Source: UBA6263 sp049305865
Lineage (GTDB): Bacteria > Patescibacteriota > Gracilibacteria > Absconditabacterales > Absconditicoccaceae
Assembly (NCBI GenBank): GCA_049305865.1
Contig: JBAQPP010000024.1
Span: forward strand, 1-32,131
Length of the DNA stretch: 32,131 nucleotides
Direction of reading: 5' to 3'
Made by a program: the position numbers and the translations under genes
Shown: piece after piece, positions 10,866-20,901 of the stretch
Layout of the letters: each line of letters opens with the position of its first letter
How positions within the stretch are numbered: position 1 is the stretch's first letter
The notes under the pieces: generated by a model
What the model was told of the DNA's origin: nothing
The model's input: the letters and a program-made list of their open reading frames with translations, nothing else
The model's database searches: none

Positions 10866-11618
10866 TTATTCTTTTAGGTTATAATATACTTGATCTATAT
10901 CTTCATCATCTTCTAGTGCACTTATAAGATTATCTAATCATTCTTTTTCTATATCAGAAATATTAACTTCATTATTGGGTATATATTGTATATCTGCTTC
11001 TTGTATATTATAATTTAGATTATCTATTTGTTTTTTTGTTTCAGAAAAATCTTGTTTGGCTGTATATATAACGGCAATTCATTGCTCTATTGTGAAATCA
11101 CTTGCAGCTGTTTCCAATATTTCGTTTTCAAAATCTTCGTTATTTAAAGGTAATATGCTTTCTATTTCTTTTCATTTTATATTTTCTATTTTCTTTTTTC
11201 AATTTGTAACTATTATTCCTTTTTCTGTAAATTGCCATAATACTGAGCCTGGTTGACCAAGTGTTCATAAATATTTATTCATTATTAATTTAACGTTTTG
11301 AGCTGTCCTATTTGTATTTGATGTAAGCGTTTTGATGACTAATGCCACTCATCATGGTCAATATCATTCATAAAATATTTCTTGCAAATCGTCTCATTCT
11401 AATTGTCATGATCATTTGAGTATTGCTCTATCTATTATATCTCTTGGAACTCATCAATATCTAGCTTTTTGTAAAGCTAAATCTAAAGATGGATTCATTT
11501 TAGGATCAGCTCATTTCTTTGCGGCAATTTGTATGACTTTTGATAATATACTATATCTTTTTGATTTTGCTGCATCTCATGATGCTTTTCTAGCTGCTAT
11601 ACTATGTCGACGTCACAT
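10866..11618 (-). CDS. yebC: YebC/PmpR-family protein
   Basis: 250 aa, the usual length of YebC/PmpR (TACO1) proteins. The family has been described as DNA-binding regulators and, more recently, as translation factors that help ribosomes through difficult stretches such as proline runs. The start MGRRHSIAARKASGDAAKSK matches the family opening (MxGHSKWxxIkxkKaaxDakr), with Gly2 written TGA. DPKMNPSLDLALQKAR, VPRDIIDRAIL and EIFYEGYGPGGVALVIKTL followed by TSNTNRTA are diagnostic. The C-terminus ends EDDEDIDQVYYNLKE. It is the last gene of an operon with the IleRS-type domain and recX; the recX stop lies 25 bases upstream. Confidence 0.93.
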
Positions 11619-11643
11619 TTTTAAACTAAATGATTAAAAATTT

Positions 11644-12087
11644 TTAATTATTTCTATTGTGAATAACTGATTTTATATCATCTAATTTATATCATTTTCT
11701 CATCAATTTCTGTATGATATCGAATCAATCTATTCATTTTTTTTTATAGTTTTGTATATCTCTTGTGATTTTTTTATATGTTCATTCTTGCATATCTTCA
11801 ATATTTCTTTTAAGTAATTGATCCACAAGATCTACATCTACTCATTTTTGAATTAATTTCTGTTTAATTACTATAACTGGTTTTCATTTGTTTGATATTT
11901 CACTATTTATATAACTTTGTACAAAATGTTCATCGTTTATATATCATAATTCTTTTAGTTTTTTTATAGTCTCATTGACATCAGATGACATAAATCATTT
12001 TTGAAAAAGATGAACCGTTAATTCTTTTTCGGTTTTGGGATAACGTGAAATATAATTGAGAGAAAAATTTAAACAAGTTGTAGCCAT
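11644..12087 (-). CDS. recX: RecX-family protein
   Basis: 147 aa, the normal size for RecX, which binds RecA filaments and limits recombinase activity. The three-helix repeat pattern is visible: an N-terminal repeat (CLNFSLNYISRYPKTEKELTVHL), then KKLKELGYINDEHFVQSYIN, IVIKQKLIQKGVDVDLVDQLL and a final FDIIQKLMRKGYKLDDIKSVI. These match the family's LxxrgyidDerfa and L..KGi....i motifs. It sits between the IleRS-type domain gene (stop 3 bases upstream of this start) and yebC, so translation is probably coupled. No recA is in the window. Glycines are mostly TGA. Confidence 0.85.
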
Positions 12088-12089
12088 AT

Positions 12090-12713
12090 TTATTTTTTAA
12101 GTCAAAAATTTATAGTGGATTCTTCGTTGTTGAAAAGAGCAAAAATATCTCATTCAGGTTTTTTATTTTGTTTTATTATATCTTTTAATAGAGCTTCTAT
12201 TTTTAGAAAGTCTGAAAATTCAATTATTATGTCGTTTAGGATTGTATCTTGCGTTTCGTATAGCATTGTGACTTTTGCATCTACGTTATAATCAGCATCT
12301 TTTCTCATTTGATTGAGGAATCTGGATATTTCACGAGCGACTCACTCTTTTTTGAGTTGTGGAGTAAGCTCTAGATCTAGTCTTGCAATGATATTGCCGT
12401 CAACAGCTATATTGTTTCAATCAAGTCATTGGTAAGCTATTTCATAATCATCTTTATCTAAAATTCGTTCATTTTTCTGATCATCAAAAACTTTTATTTT
12501 TTGATCTTCAATCTCTTGTATATTTCATTGTTTGGAAAATTGTATAATTTTACCGGTATCTTTTGTAAATTTTGATGAAATCTGTGATCAGATTGGCTTA
12601 TATATTTTGGTAATTTTGAGAGAATCCGGTAATAAATCTATTTGTTTGATATTTACCTCTTCTTTTATGATATCTCAGTATTTTTTTAGTAAATTTTTGA
12701 TCTCTTGGGACAT
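12090..12713 (-). CDS. Free-standing IleRS C-terminal domain (DUF5915-like)
   Basis: 207 aa matching only the C-terminal appendix of archaeal/eukaryal-type isoleucyl-tRNA synthetases. It begins in the region 'IKEEVNIKQIDLL' and carries the hallmark LDLELTPQLKKEGVAREI followed by SRFLNQMRKDADYNV. No catalytic HIGH or KMSKS motif and no editing domain are present, and the codon two before ATG 12713 is TAA, so it is not the tail of a longer reading frame. In full-length enzymes this domain contacts the tRNA. Here it may act in trans with an IleRS encoded elsewhere, or have a separate RNA-binding role. It is the first gene of the operon with recX and yebC. Confidence 0.75.
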
Positions 12714-12782
12714 GATTTATAAGTACAATCTAAATTAGATTAAGTATAAAAAAAGATTATTAGAATTCAATATTAATAATTA

Positions 12783-13802
12783 TTATATTCAATGCTTTTT
12801 GATAATTTCACGAGCTTGTTTGATTGTTAAATATTTGTATCATTTTTTGTAATTTATTTTACTGATTTTATAAATTATTTCCCGGTGACGAAATATTTCT
12901 TTATATGCATTTATCATTCAGTAATCTGGATCTAGATTGTGGACTGGTAGAGATCATATTCAATTTACCTCGATTATCTTAAAATTACCTGTGTATAGAT
13001 CTTGTATATTATTTACTTTGATATCATAACGTCAGAAATAAAATCAATTTAAACTTTTACTTAAATCATCAAAAACTTTTTCTAATTTATCGTTATTCAA
13101 ATATGATTTATCATAGAATACTGATCATCTTACGTGATTTCATATATAATTTAGCTGTATCTCTTTTCATTTTTCTATTATATCATTTCGTTTTTTATTA
13201 TATTTTAACTTTAAATCTCTGTAATAAAATCTTGCTCTAGGATGATTCATAACGAGTTCACTAAATTTTTGTTTTCAATCTCATTTTATAAACATGAAAC
13301 ATTTTTGAGTGATTCATGATATTCTTCAAAGATTTTGATCTGGGAAACGGTAATAAAAAATACCAAATTCCATTGGATAATCTATAAATTCTTGAATTAA
13401 GAAATCTTCTTTTATATATGATAAGTATGACTGTGCGTCATCTGTATTATTTAATTTCATTATGTCTCTTCATGTTCTTCCAAGATCTGGTTTTGCTATA
13501 AGAGGGTATTGCATACCACTTTTTTTTATTTTATTTAATATGTCTGTAATCGGTTCTCAGTATTTTATAAAAATAGTTTGTGGTGTCATACTTTTATTGA
13601 ATTTTTTTAGATCGTCATACTTACTAGTTCAGGAAAATCAGCTAAATTGCATACAGGGATTGATATTTGAGAAAAAGAATAAACTTCAAGATTTTATAAC
13701 TAAATAAAGGTAATATATATATACTGGGATATCAGAAATATTTCCTGGTCGAAATTCCCATTTAGAATATTTTTGAAAGAATATTTTTATTTTGAATAAC
13801 AT
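12783..13802 (-). CDS. ATP-grasp ligase-like protein
   Basis: 339 aa, resembling a family often annotated as D-alanine-D-alanine-ligase-like or carboxylate-amine ligase. The N-terminus has a hydrophobic stretch (IPVYIYYLYLVIKSGSLFFF) and then SNINPCMQFSGFSGTSKYDD, which matches the family's 'FFFSAANPxIxxGGFxGESKYDI' opening. ATP-grasp features follow: YPLIAKPDLGRTGRDI (ATP-binding Lys), FLIQEFIDYPMEFGIFYYR and, at the metal site, GRYDIKVNN...FKIIEVNGIGS with the Glu/Asn pair. The acceptor substrate is unknown. The start ATG 13802 lies two bases after the stop of the upstream membrane-protein gene, which implies translational coupling. The downstream IleRS-type gene is separated by 69 bases. 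Confidence 0.8.
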
Positions 13803-13804
13803 GG

Positions 13805-14341
13805 TTATTTTATACCAAATAATGTTAAAATTCATTTTCATAGAAAGATAACTGGTGCATAAACTATTGTTTTACCTATAATGGAAGCTAGTAAAAATAA
13901 TCGAAAATTTAATTTTTTACGAACAATACCAACAACTACAAAATCTGGGATAGCTGAGTCTATAGCTAATATAGTTACAAAAAATAATATTAACTGACCA
14001 TGATTTGCATCTAGATGTTTTTTTATTTTCTGGTTTATTTTGTTCAAGCCTTTTTTGTTTTCAAAATATTTTATTATTCTATTTTCTATTCTAGAAATCA
14101 TATCTTTATGTTCTCTTTTGTGTTTATAATCTGATATTTTTTTATAAACGTATCAATAAAAAAACCATATTATTGCACTACTAAATGCAGCTGGTAATAT
14201 AGTTATAATTGATAATGTCCGTACACTATAATTTTGAGCTAATAAAAAAGCTATAATTCAATAAGAAAATGGTATGATAACTGGAGGGAATAATGGCGAG
14301 ATAAATACCAAAAAAGACAAAAGAATTTGTTTGGTTAACAT
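13805..14341 (-). CDS. Four-helix inner-membrane protein
   Basis: 178 aa with two pairs of hydrophobic segments: residues ~6-35 (FLVFISPLFPPVIIPFSYG), ~42-66 (IITILPAAFSSAIIWFFYGY), ~113-137 (LFFVTILAIDSAIPDFVVVG) and ~144-174 (LFLLASIIGKTIVYAPVIFLG). A basic loop of ~45 residues lies in between (KHKREHKDMISRIENRI). The paired hairpins and the 'SxxPDxxxVGxxRxKLxxxxFLxAxxxGK' pattern recall DedA/VTT-type transporters, but the match is weak and the protein is short. It sits between the decarboxylase (19 bases upstream) and the ATP-grasp gene (2 bases downstream), so the three may handle one metabolite. Confidence 0.75.
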
Positions 14342-14360
14342 TGGGTTTTATTTTGTTATA

Positions 14361-15713
14361 TTAAACGTTCTTTACTAGCCTAAAGAAATTTTGAATATCT
14401 TTTGTATCCATATCAGCGTCTACACAAACCATTCTTATAAATTCTTGTTTTTTCCGATTTCAATATGATACTTTTATAATTCATTGTTTATCTAATTTCT
14501 CACATAGTTGACGAGAATCTTTTCATATTACTTGGAAACATACATTTATACATTCTGGTTGTATAATAAGTTTTAGATTTTTGTCTTTTTGTATTATATC
14601 TATAGCTGTTTTTACATTTTCAAATTGTTTGTTGATCCTATCTTCGTATCATTTGTCTCATAAATATTTTAATGCTGTCCGCACCTTGAGAGCGTCATTT
14701 CTTCTTCCACATTGTATTGATTTTGTTGCTGGATTGTATGATTGGCTATCCATCTGAAATAAATAATCAGCCGTCTCATCAAAGTTTTTTTGTAGAATTG
14801 TTTTGTCTTTGACAAATATAAGTGATGATAATATTGGTACGTTCATCATTTTGTGAGGGTTCCAAGCGAATGAATCTGTAAGTTCAGATCAATCTATCAA
14901 ATATTTGTGTTTTTTACTAAGAGAAACAGATCATCATAATGCTCAATCTGCATGTAATCGAATTTTATATTTTTTTGCTATTTTAGAAGTATCTGTAATG
15001 GGATCAAAAGCTCATAGAACTGTTGTTCAAAGTGTAATATTTATGAAAAATGGAGTATATCATTTTGATATATCAGATTTTATATTCTTTTCTAGATCTT
15101 TTAAATCCATCTTACCATTACTGTCACTTTTTATAATCTTTACATTATCTCTTCATATTCATACTATATTTGCTGCTTTTATGATAGAGTAGTGTCATTG
15201 ATCAGAACTATATGCTATTAATCTTTGATTAGATAGTCATTTATTTTTAATATTTTTATTTTTTGTGTTTCTCGCTATTATCATAGCTACTAGGTTAGCT
15301 ATGGATGCTCATGGGACAAAAATTCAATCTCAATTTTTATATCAGATTTTATTTCATAGATATGATACTATTTCTTTTTCCAATAATATGTGTATTCAAG
15401 CTGATTTATAAGTATGCATTGTATTATTTAATACTGCAGTAAGCATCTCAGCTATAACAGCTGGCATGAATTTACCACCAAATAATAAATTAAAAAATCA
15501 TTTACTAGATGTTTTGGGACTATTTAAAACAATTTTTTCTAATTCAAAAAAAAGATTATCAATCGAAGTTCAATCTTTTTTGATTTTTATGTCTATTTCT
15601 TTGGAAATAGCTTTAGGAGATTTGTATTTTAGTACTGGTACTTTTTGACTATGGTCATAATATTTTTTTATGATTCATGTCAACCTGTTTAGTAACTTGT
15701 CTGCATTTTCCAT
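14361..15713 (-). CDS. PLP-dependent group II amino-acid decarboxylase
   Basis: 450 aa, the length expected for the glutamate / aromatic amino acid / cysteine-sulfinate decarboxylase family, which removes CO2 from an amino acid using pyridoxal phosphate. Landmarks are the PLP phosphate region GDGIFVPGASIANLVAMIIA, the stacking-His segment SSDQGHYSIIKAANIVGIG, the PLP-nitrogen Asp in RLHADGALGGSV, and the Schiff-base lysine in SFAWNPHKMMNVPIL. The substrate cannot be assigned. About 25 of 29 Gly are TGA, a good measure of how far the reassignment has gone in resident genes. It is the first gene of an operon with the membrane and ATP-grasp genes. The start MENADKLLNRLTGIIKKYYD fits the family's N-terminal helix. 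Confidence 0.9.
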
Positions 15714-15887
15714 TAACAAAAAAAATGGTTAAACGAGTTGGTGGTTTATATTGAAAAAATTATTTATAACAAGGGGAATGTAGTTTAAATAAGATGGCAA
15801 TAACTTTTAAATTTACCTTTAGAACTACATACTTAATTATTAAAACTATTTAAATTTAGATTTTACTGTATGTTTGTAAATATTATA

Positions 15888-15915
15888 TTGACAAATATAT
15901 ATCAAAATATATATT
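15888..15915 (+). promoter_or_regulatory. Sigma-70-type promoter
   Basis: TTGACA (15888-15893), a 16-base spacer and TATATT (15910-15915). Predicted start near 15922, 18 bases before ATG 15940. It lies in the 226-base divergent gap between the decarboxylase and the TGA-free gene. Confidence 0.7.
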
Positions 15916-15939
15916 TTATAAAAAAAACACAAAAAAGAT

Positions 15940-16437
15940 ATGAAAAAAGAATATTTACAAAGGCGAAGTTGTGGTTATTGGAATATAGGTAATTGTATAG
16001 CTATAGATAAGGCGCAGACATATAATGAATTGTTTGATATAGCTATAGATTTTATACCTAGGATGCCACAACCTCTTATACAATTTTGCGGTCCTATATC
16101 TACCGGAGGTAAGGGATTAATAGAATCCAATTTAGCTGAATTGGATAAAGCAATTCTTTTCTTTGCTGTTAAGGGAGTATCTATCTTTGATCAGATCCCC
16201 TTTGAGGAACCAATGCAAAGAATTAAATCAAGTAAGCAAAACTACAATTATGATCTTTTAAATCAGTTTTATGTGCCAATTTTTCAATCAGGATATATCA
16301 AAAAATTTGTTTTTTTGCCTGGATGGGAAAGTTCTGTCGGAGCTAGATGGGAACATGATTGGGCAAAAAAATATGGTATCAAAATTGAATATCTACCTAA
16401 TAATTGGTATGAAGATGATTATGATTTAGTGATTTAA
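15940..16437 (+). CDS. Nucleoside 2-deoxyribosyltransferase-like hypothetical (DUF4406-like)
   Basis: 165 aa. IQFCGPISTGGKGLIESNLA followed by ELDKAILFF, then VSIFDQIPFEEPMQRI and LPGWESSVGARWEHDWAKKY resemble the small Rossmann-like nucleoside deoxyribosyltransferase / DUF4406 group: an N-terminal 'GPI..GG..' nucleotide loop and a C-terminal 'LPGWxxSxGARxExxxA' motif. Actual activity is unknown. It has its own promoter and terminator. All 11 glycines are GGT or GGA and none is TGA, unlike the neighbours, where TGA is the majority Gly codon. This suggests recent transfer from a standard-code donor. The rest of the codon use is similarly AT-rich. Confidence 0.75.
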   Translation: MKKEYLQRRSCGYWNIGNCIAIDKAQTYNELFDIAIDFIPRMPQPLIQFCGPISTGGKGLIESNLAELDKAILFFAVKGVSIFDQIPFEEPMQRIKSSKQNYNYDLLNQFYVPIFQSGYIKKFVFLPGWESSVGARWEHDWAKKYGIKIEYLPNNWYEDDYDLVI

Positions 16438-16451
16438 AATTTATTAGTAAT

Positions 16452-16480
16452 AACTAAGGGCTTTTTGTCCTTAGTTTTTT
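16452..16480 (+). terminator. Rho-independent terminator
   Basis: The stem AACTAAGG / CCTTAGTT encloses a GCTTTTTGT loop and is followed by a T-run. It ends the TGA-free gene. Confidence 0.85.
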
Positions 16481-16548
16481 ATTAAATTATCTTGCAAAAA
16501 ATGTATCATTTTTTTCCCTTTACAGGACGAGTGCACTTACAGTACTGC

Positions 16549-16581
16549 AAAAAAGAGGAATAAAAAAGTCCTCTTTTTTTT
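16549..16581 (+). terminator. Second rho-independent terminator
   Basis: AAAAAAGAGGA / TCCTCTTTTTTT with an ATAAAAAAG loop. It insulates the downstream RNA unit; its final T residues overlap that unit's -35 box. Confidence 0.75.
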
Positions 16582-16607
16582 GACAAATAAAAAAAAAGTA
16601 TTATAAT
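16580..16607 (+). promoter_or_regulatory. Strong promoter of the candidate RNA gene
   Basis: Perfect TTGACA (16580-16585) and TATAAT (16602-16607) with a 16-base A-rich spacer. Start of transcription is predicted near 16614. No protein-coding gene follows for about 440 bases. Confidence 0.85.
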
Positions 16608-16613
16608 AGATAC

Positions 16614-16974
16614 TACAAGATAAGAAAATAAATCTACTTTCCATAAAATGTATTAGTTGATTATTAATATATTATATAGGAAGGAGGTCATGTACAGATG
16701 CGTTGTTAACCTAAACCATTAACAATTATTATTGAAGATGCTAATTGCATAGTCTTTGTATTTCAAAGTTGCTGCGATACTACTAGTCGTATCCCGCAAT
16801 TATAGTACATTTGCGTATGTTATTAGTTCCATATTGCTAGTTTAAATGCTTCTTTGATGGGATTCTTTACTTTGCTCTTGTAGACTTGTCTATAATAGTT
16901 TATTAATCTATCTGTTATCTGCTATTTTGGTCTTTTTCCTTTAAATGATATCACCTATATGGGTGATATTTTTT
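16614..16974 (+). ncRNA. Candidate structured non-coding RNA of unknown class
   Basis: About 360 nt bounded by a consensus promoter and an intrinsic terminator, with no credible ORF under code 25. Predicted hairpins in order: TTGTTAA/TTAACAA (16703-16725), ATGC/GCAT (16738-16750), CTTTG/CAAAG (16754-16768), a two-part stem TTGC+GATAC / GTATC+GCAA (16769-16799), TAGAC/GTCTA near 16890-16902, and the terminator. A perfect AAGGAGGT lies at 16681-16688, ten bases before ATG 16698, which opens only a three-codon frame; an overlapping ATG 16690 gives ten codons. I looked for tmRNA, RNase P, 6S and SRP RNA hallmarks and did not find them. It could instead be a long regulatory leader, but the terminator precedes engB. 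Confidence 0.55.
16948..16974 (+). terminator. Rho-independent terminator of the RNA unit
   Basis: ATATCACC / GGTGATAT with a TATATG loop followed by six T residues. Confidence 0.85.
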
Positions 16975-17055
16975 GTTATAAAAAATTTATTCTCTATTGA
17001 TTATTATATGGCCAATTGATACATATTGATATATATTTATTGTTTATATTGTATT

Positions 17056-17646
17056 ATGATTATTTCTAAGGCTGTTTTTATAAAAAGTGCTTCAAAATTT
17101 GAAGAATGTCCCGTATCTAATCTACCTGAATTTGCAATGATATGAAGATCAAATGTCGGAAAATCATCACTTATCAATACTCTTGCTAATAATGGTACTC
17201 TTTCTAAAACGTCTGTTAAACCCGGAAAAACAAAATTGATAAATTTTTTTGTTATTAATGATACTTGGCATCTTGTAGATTTGCCTTGATATGGATATGC
17301 TAAATCATGAAAAGCAGATAGAGCTTATTGGATAGATACAACTCATGATTATTTTGTTAAAAGAAAATATTTGAAAAAAGTTTTTGTCCTTGTTGATTGA
17401 AGTATTCCCCCGCAAAAAATTGATATTGATTTTATTTATAGTTTGGATCAAGAAAATATTTCGTTTGATATTGTGATAACTAAGATGGATAAAACTAACC
17501 AAAAAAATCTGAACTTATATAAACATTTATTGGAAGAAAATATTAAAATGTTTGTTTCTAAGATGCCAAAGATATTCACTATTTCTAATGTTTCCAAGAG
17601 ATGAAGAGAAGAACTATTGGATTATATTCAGAATTTAATTTGATAA
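17056..17646 (+). CDS. engB: Ribosome-biogenesis GTPase EngB/YsxC
   Basis: 196 aa, standard for EngB (YihA/YsxC), an essential GTPase in 50S subunit assembly. G1 is IGRSNVGKSSLIN (first Gly TGA), the switch region has SVKPGKTKLINFF, G3 is LVDLPGYGYAK, G4 is VITKMDK and G5 is ISNVSKRG. Six of ten Gly are TGA. An AT-rich gap of about 80 bases separates it from the RNA-unit terminator, and the ABC-F gene begins 27 bases after the stop, so the two form a translation-related pair. ATG 17056 begins MIISKAVFIKSASKFEECP, the usual short lead before PEFAMIGRSN. No Shine-Dalgarno. Confidence 0.95.
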
Positions 17647-17673
17647 TATATTTAATTATATTTTTTTAATTTG

Positions 17674-19425
17674 ATGCTTTATCTTAAAGCTACTGATATT
17701 ACAAAATCATATACCTCAAAAATACTTGTCGATCATGTGGATTTGACTGTTTCTAGATGACAAAAAATTGCTTTGGTCGCCAAAAATGGTGCAGGTAAAT
17801 CTACTTTAATTAAAGTACTTATGTGAGAGGTAGATCTGAGTGATGGAAAAATAGAATGGAGGGAAGGGATACGTATATGATACCTTTCTCAGGATATTCG
17901 TTTGGATGATAATAAAACTGTACGTGAATTTTTATTCGATTTTGATACTAACCAGCATTGGGAGCAGGAAGTAGAGCTAAATATTACTATCAATAAACTG
18001 CGCATTACACCATATCTGGATCAGAGTATTATATCTTTGTCTGGATGAGAAAAAAAGCGCGTAGCCCTGGCAAAAGTATTGATGTGAAACCCAGAAATGT
18101 TGATATTGGATGAACCTACAAATCATTTGGATCTGGATATGATAGAGTGGCTTGAACGATATTTGAAAAATCAACATACTACTTTGCTTATGGTTACACA
18201 TGATAGATATTTTCTTGAAAGAGTATGTACAGATATATTTGAGCTACATAGAGGAAAAATTGTAATGTTTCCTTGAAATTATTCATATTATCTAGAAAAA
18301 AAAGCAATCCGTGAAGAAAATGAAAAAATAGAAGTGCATAAATTTAAGCAATTATATAAAAAAGAACTTAGTCGAATCCGTAGGGCGCCAAGTGGAAGAC
18401 AAACAAAATCTGAATCTAGATCAAAAAGATTCTATGATATAAAGGATAATTATGATTCTTGTAAAGATATACTTTGGGATGAACAGGCAAAACTTAGTTT
18501 ATCGATTAGAGAAAGACAATTATGATGAAAAATACTTAGGCTTAAACATATCAAGAAAGTGTTTTGAAATAAGATAATATTATCTGATTTTTCTCATGAA
18601 TTTAGACATAATGAACGTATAGGTATTATAGGTAAAAATGGGGTCGGGAAATCTACTTTTGTACGTATGATTATCGGTGAAGAATCAGTAGATTCTTGAA
18701 TAGTGGAGTCTGGAGAAACAGTAGTCTTTTGACATTATCAGCAAAAAGAAATTCATTTCCCTGAAGATAAAAGATTGATTGATATTGTAAATGATCGTAA
18801 TCTTTTGGAGCAATTTCTTTTCCCAATGAGTCAGCAACATATGTTTGCAGAAAGTTTGAGTGGTTGAGAAAAGAGGAGACTATATCTATTAACTATCTTG
18901 TATAATAATCCAAATTTTCTAATATTAGATGAACCGACAAATGATTTGGACCTTACAACTATAGGAGTGTTGGAAGAATTTTTGATGAATTATAAAGGTT
19001 GTTTAATAGTAGTTTCTCATGATAGATTCTTTATGGATAAGATTACTGATCATTTATTTATTTTTGAAGGGGAGGGTGTTGTAAATGATTTTTGGTGAAC
19101 ATACCGAGAATATAAACTGTCAGCTGAAAATGAGAAAAATAAATCTACTGCTAAATCTTTTTCTAAGAAGGAACAGGACGTTGTTTGTATAGAATCTGAA
19201 ATAATTACAAAGAAAAAATTGTCGTATATGGAAAAACGTGAACTTGATCAGCTTACAAAAGATATACAAAAATTGGAAAAAAATAGAGATGAAATTAATC
19301 ATATTTTTGATCGTAAAGATATACCTTATGATGATATAAGATTACTTTCAGAGGAACTTTGAAATATCCTACGTCAACTAGAACAGAAAGAATATAGACG
19401 ACTGGAACTTAGTGAAAGAGACTAA
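17674..19425 (+). CDS. ABC-F ATPase (Uup-like, translation-associated)
   Basis: 583 aa with two ABC domains and no membrane spans, as in ABC-F proteins that act on ribosomes (EttA, Uup and antibiotic-resistance types). Domain 1: Walker A AKNGAGKST near residues 36-44 (the usual leading Gly is Ala), signature LSGGEKKRVALAK with its second Gly encoded by TGA at 18046-18048, and LILDEPTNHLDLD. The inter-domain linker is Lys/Arg-rich (LYKKELSRIRRAPSGRQTKS), the ribosome-contacting element. Domain 2: GKNGVGKSTFVR near residue 322, SLSGGEKRR and LILDEPTNDLD. A charged C-terminal coiled coil of about 90 residues favours the Uup branch over EttA. A resistance role is not indicated by sequence alone. 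Confidence 0.93.
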
Positions 19426-19506
19426 AAGATATATTATAATGCCGCTTGCTATAATCAGATATAAGGAGATAATGATTAAGTCATTTTATTTGTTTATATA
19501 TTGAGG

Positions 19507-20901
19507 ATGAGAAAATTTATTTGAAATAATAAATATTTATTATATGCTTTTATTATTTTTATATCTTTAATTTCTTTATACCCTATTGTTGTGAATGCAG
19601 AAACAATATTTCCAGATGTTGGTGAAAGTAAATATCGCGATAGTATAGAGTATCTTTATGATAAAGGGGTAGTGCAGTGATATCCTAATGGTACATTTGG
19701 GCCTGAACTTGTAATCAATCGTGCTGAAATAATGAAAATTATTCTTGAATCTAGTGTAGAAGATGCTATTGGTACTTGAAAAAATTGTTTTGATGATGTC
19801 TATGATGATCGATTTGCTAAATATATTTGTTATGCTAAAGAACATGATATGGTAAAAGGATATACCGATGGAACTTTTAAACCTATGCAACAAGTTATTG
19901 TAGCTGAGGCGCTAAAAATGTGATTAGAATGATTCTCTATTGATATAAATAAATCTAGCGAAGAAGTTTGGTATCAGCCGTATGTAGAATTTGTCCATAA
20001 AAATAATATTTTTTCTAAGTATGCATTACTTCCAAATAAAAATATGACTCGTGGTGAAATGGCTTATTTTGTCCATCAACTTATGCTAGATAAAAATTGA
20101 AGTAAAGAATTTACTAATCAGCGTAATGTTGATTCTTTTGGTTGTGGTAAAGAACCACCAAATATAGCCCCTACATCATCAATAGTAAATGGTCAAACTC
20201 GTAATTATATTACAGTAATAGGTAATAAATATAATAAAAATATTCCTATGAAAATTATTTTTGCTTTCCATGGTCGTACCAATCCCAATACCATGGTGCG
20301 TACATATTTTGACATAGAAAAAGAATCGCAGGGAGACGCTATTATTATTTATCCTAGTGGATTGCCTGAAGAATGACCTAGTCGTAACCGGAGTAATCCA
20401 TGAGATAAATCATCTAAGTTAAGAGATTTTGCATTATTTGATCAGTTACTTAAAGAGTTTGAAAATAATTATTGTATAAATAAAGATCAGGTTTTTGTAG
20501 TATGACATTCACTAGGAGCTTGGTTTGCTAATAGTTTGTCGTGTGCTCGTGGTGATATAATTCGTTGAGTAGGTAGTGTAGGTGGTGGTACTACAATAAA
20601 TAATTGTAATGGTCCTGTGGCAGCTATGATAATGCAGAACCCTGATGATAATTTAAGCTCTTATGGAGCCTGAGTAACGGCTCGTGATCAGATGTTGAGA
20701 CAAAATTCTTGTGGAGAGAAAACAGTGAGTGTCGGTCCAGAGGGATGAAATTGTGTAGAATATGTAGATTGTCAAAAAGATGCACCAGTAATATGGTGTC
20801 CTCACTCAGACTCTACAAGTGAACAATGAAAATATTATCCTCATACTTGGCCAGATTTCGCTGGTGAAACTATTTGGAATTTTTTTGATGAACAAAAATA
20901 A
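19507..20901 (+). CDS. Secreted SLH-domain esterase (LpqC / feruloyl esterase-like)
   Basis: 464 aa. A signal peptide (MRKFIGNKYLLYAFIIFISL..., cleavage near VVNA/ETI) is followed by S-layer homology units at about 33-75 (FPDVGESKYRDSIEYL, GYPNGTFGPE, NRAEIMKII), 90-130 (CFDDVYDDRFAKYICYAKEH, GYTDGTFKP) and 150-195 (RGEMAYFVHQ). SLH domains normally anchor proteins to wall polymers. Residues ~215-464 form an alpha/beta hydrolase of the polyhydroxybutyrate depolymerase / feruloyl esterase group: IIFAFHGRTN, IIIYPSGLPE, nucleophile elbow VVGHSLGAWFANS (Ser near 335) and a late PHTWPDF with the likely catalytic His. Several Cys may pair outside the cell. An extended -10 (TGCTATAAT, 19446-19454) suggests its own promoter. 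Confidence 0.87.

Noticed and set aside
16614..16974. tmRNA or RNase P RNA.
   Set aside because: No TPsiC-like GTTCGA motif, no CCA end, no tag ORF, and no RNase P GAGGAAAGTC core on either strand.
17674..19425. Antibiotic-resistance ABC-F (paired with the TetM-like gene).
   Set aside because: The C-terminal coiled coil and linkage to engB fit a housekeeping Uup-like protein; the TetM-like gene is 8 kb away on the other strand.
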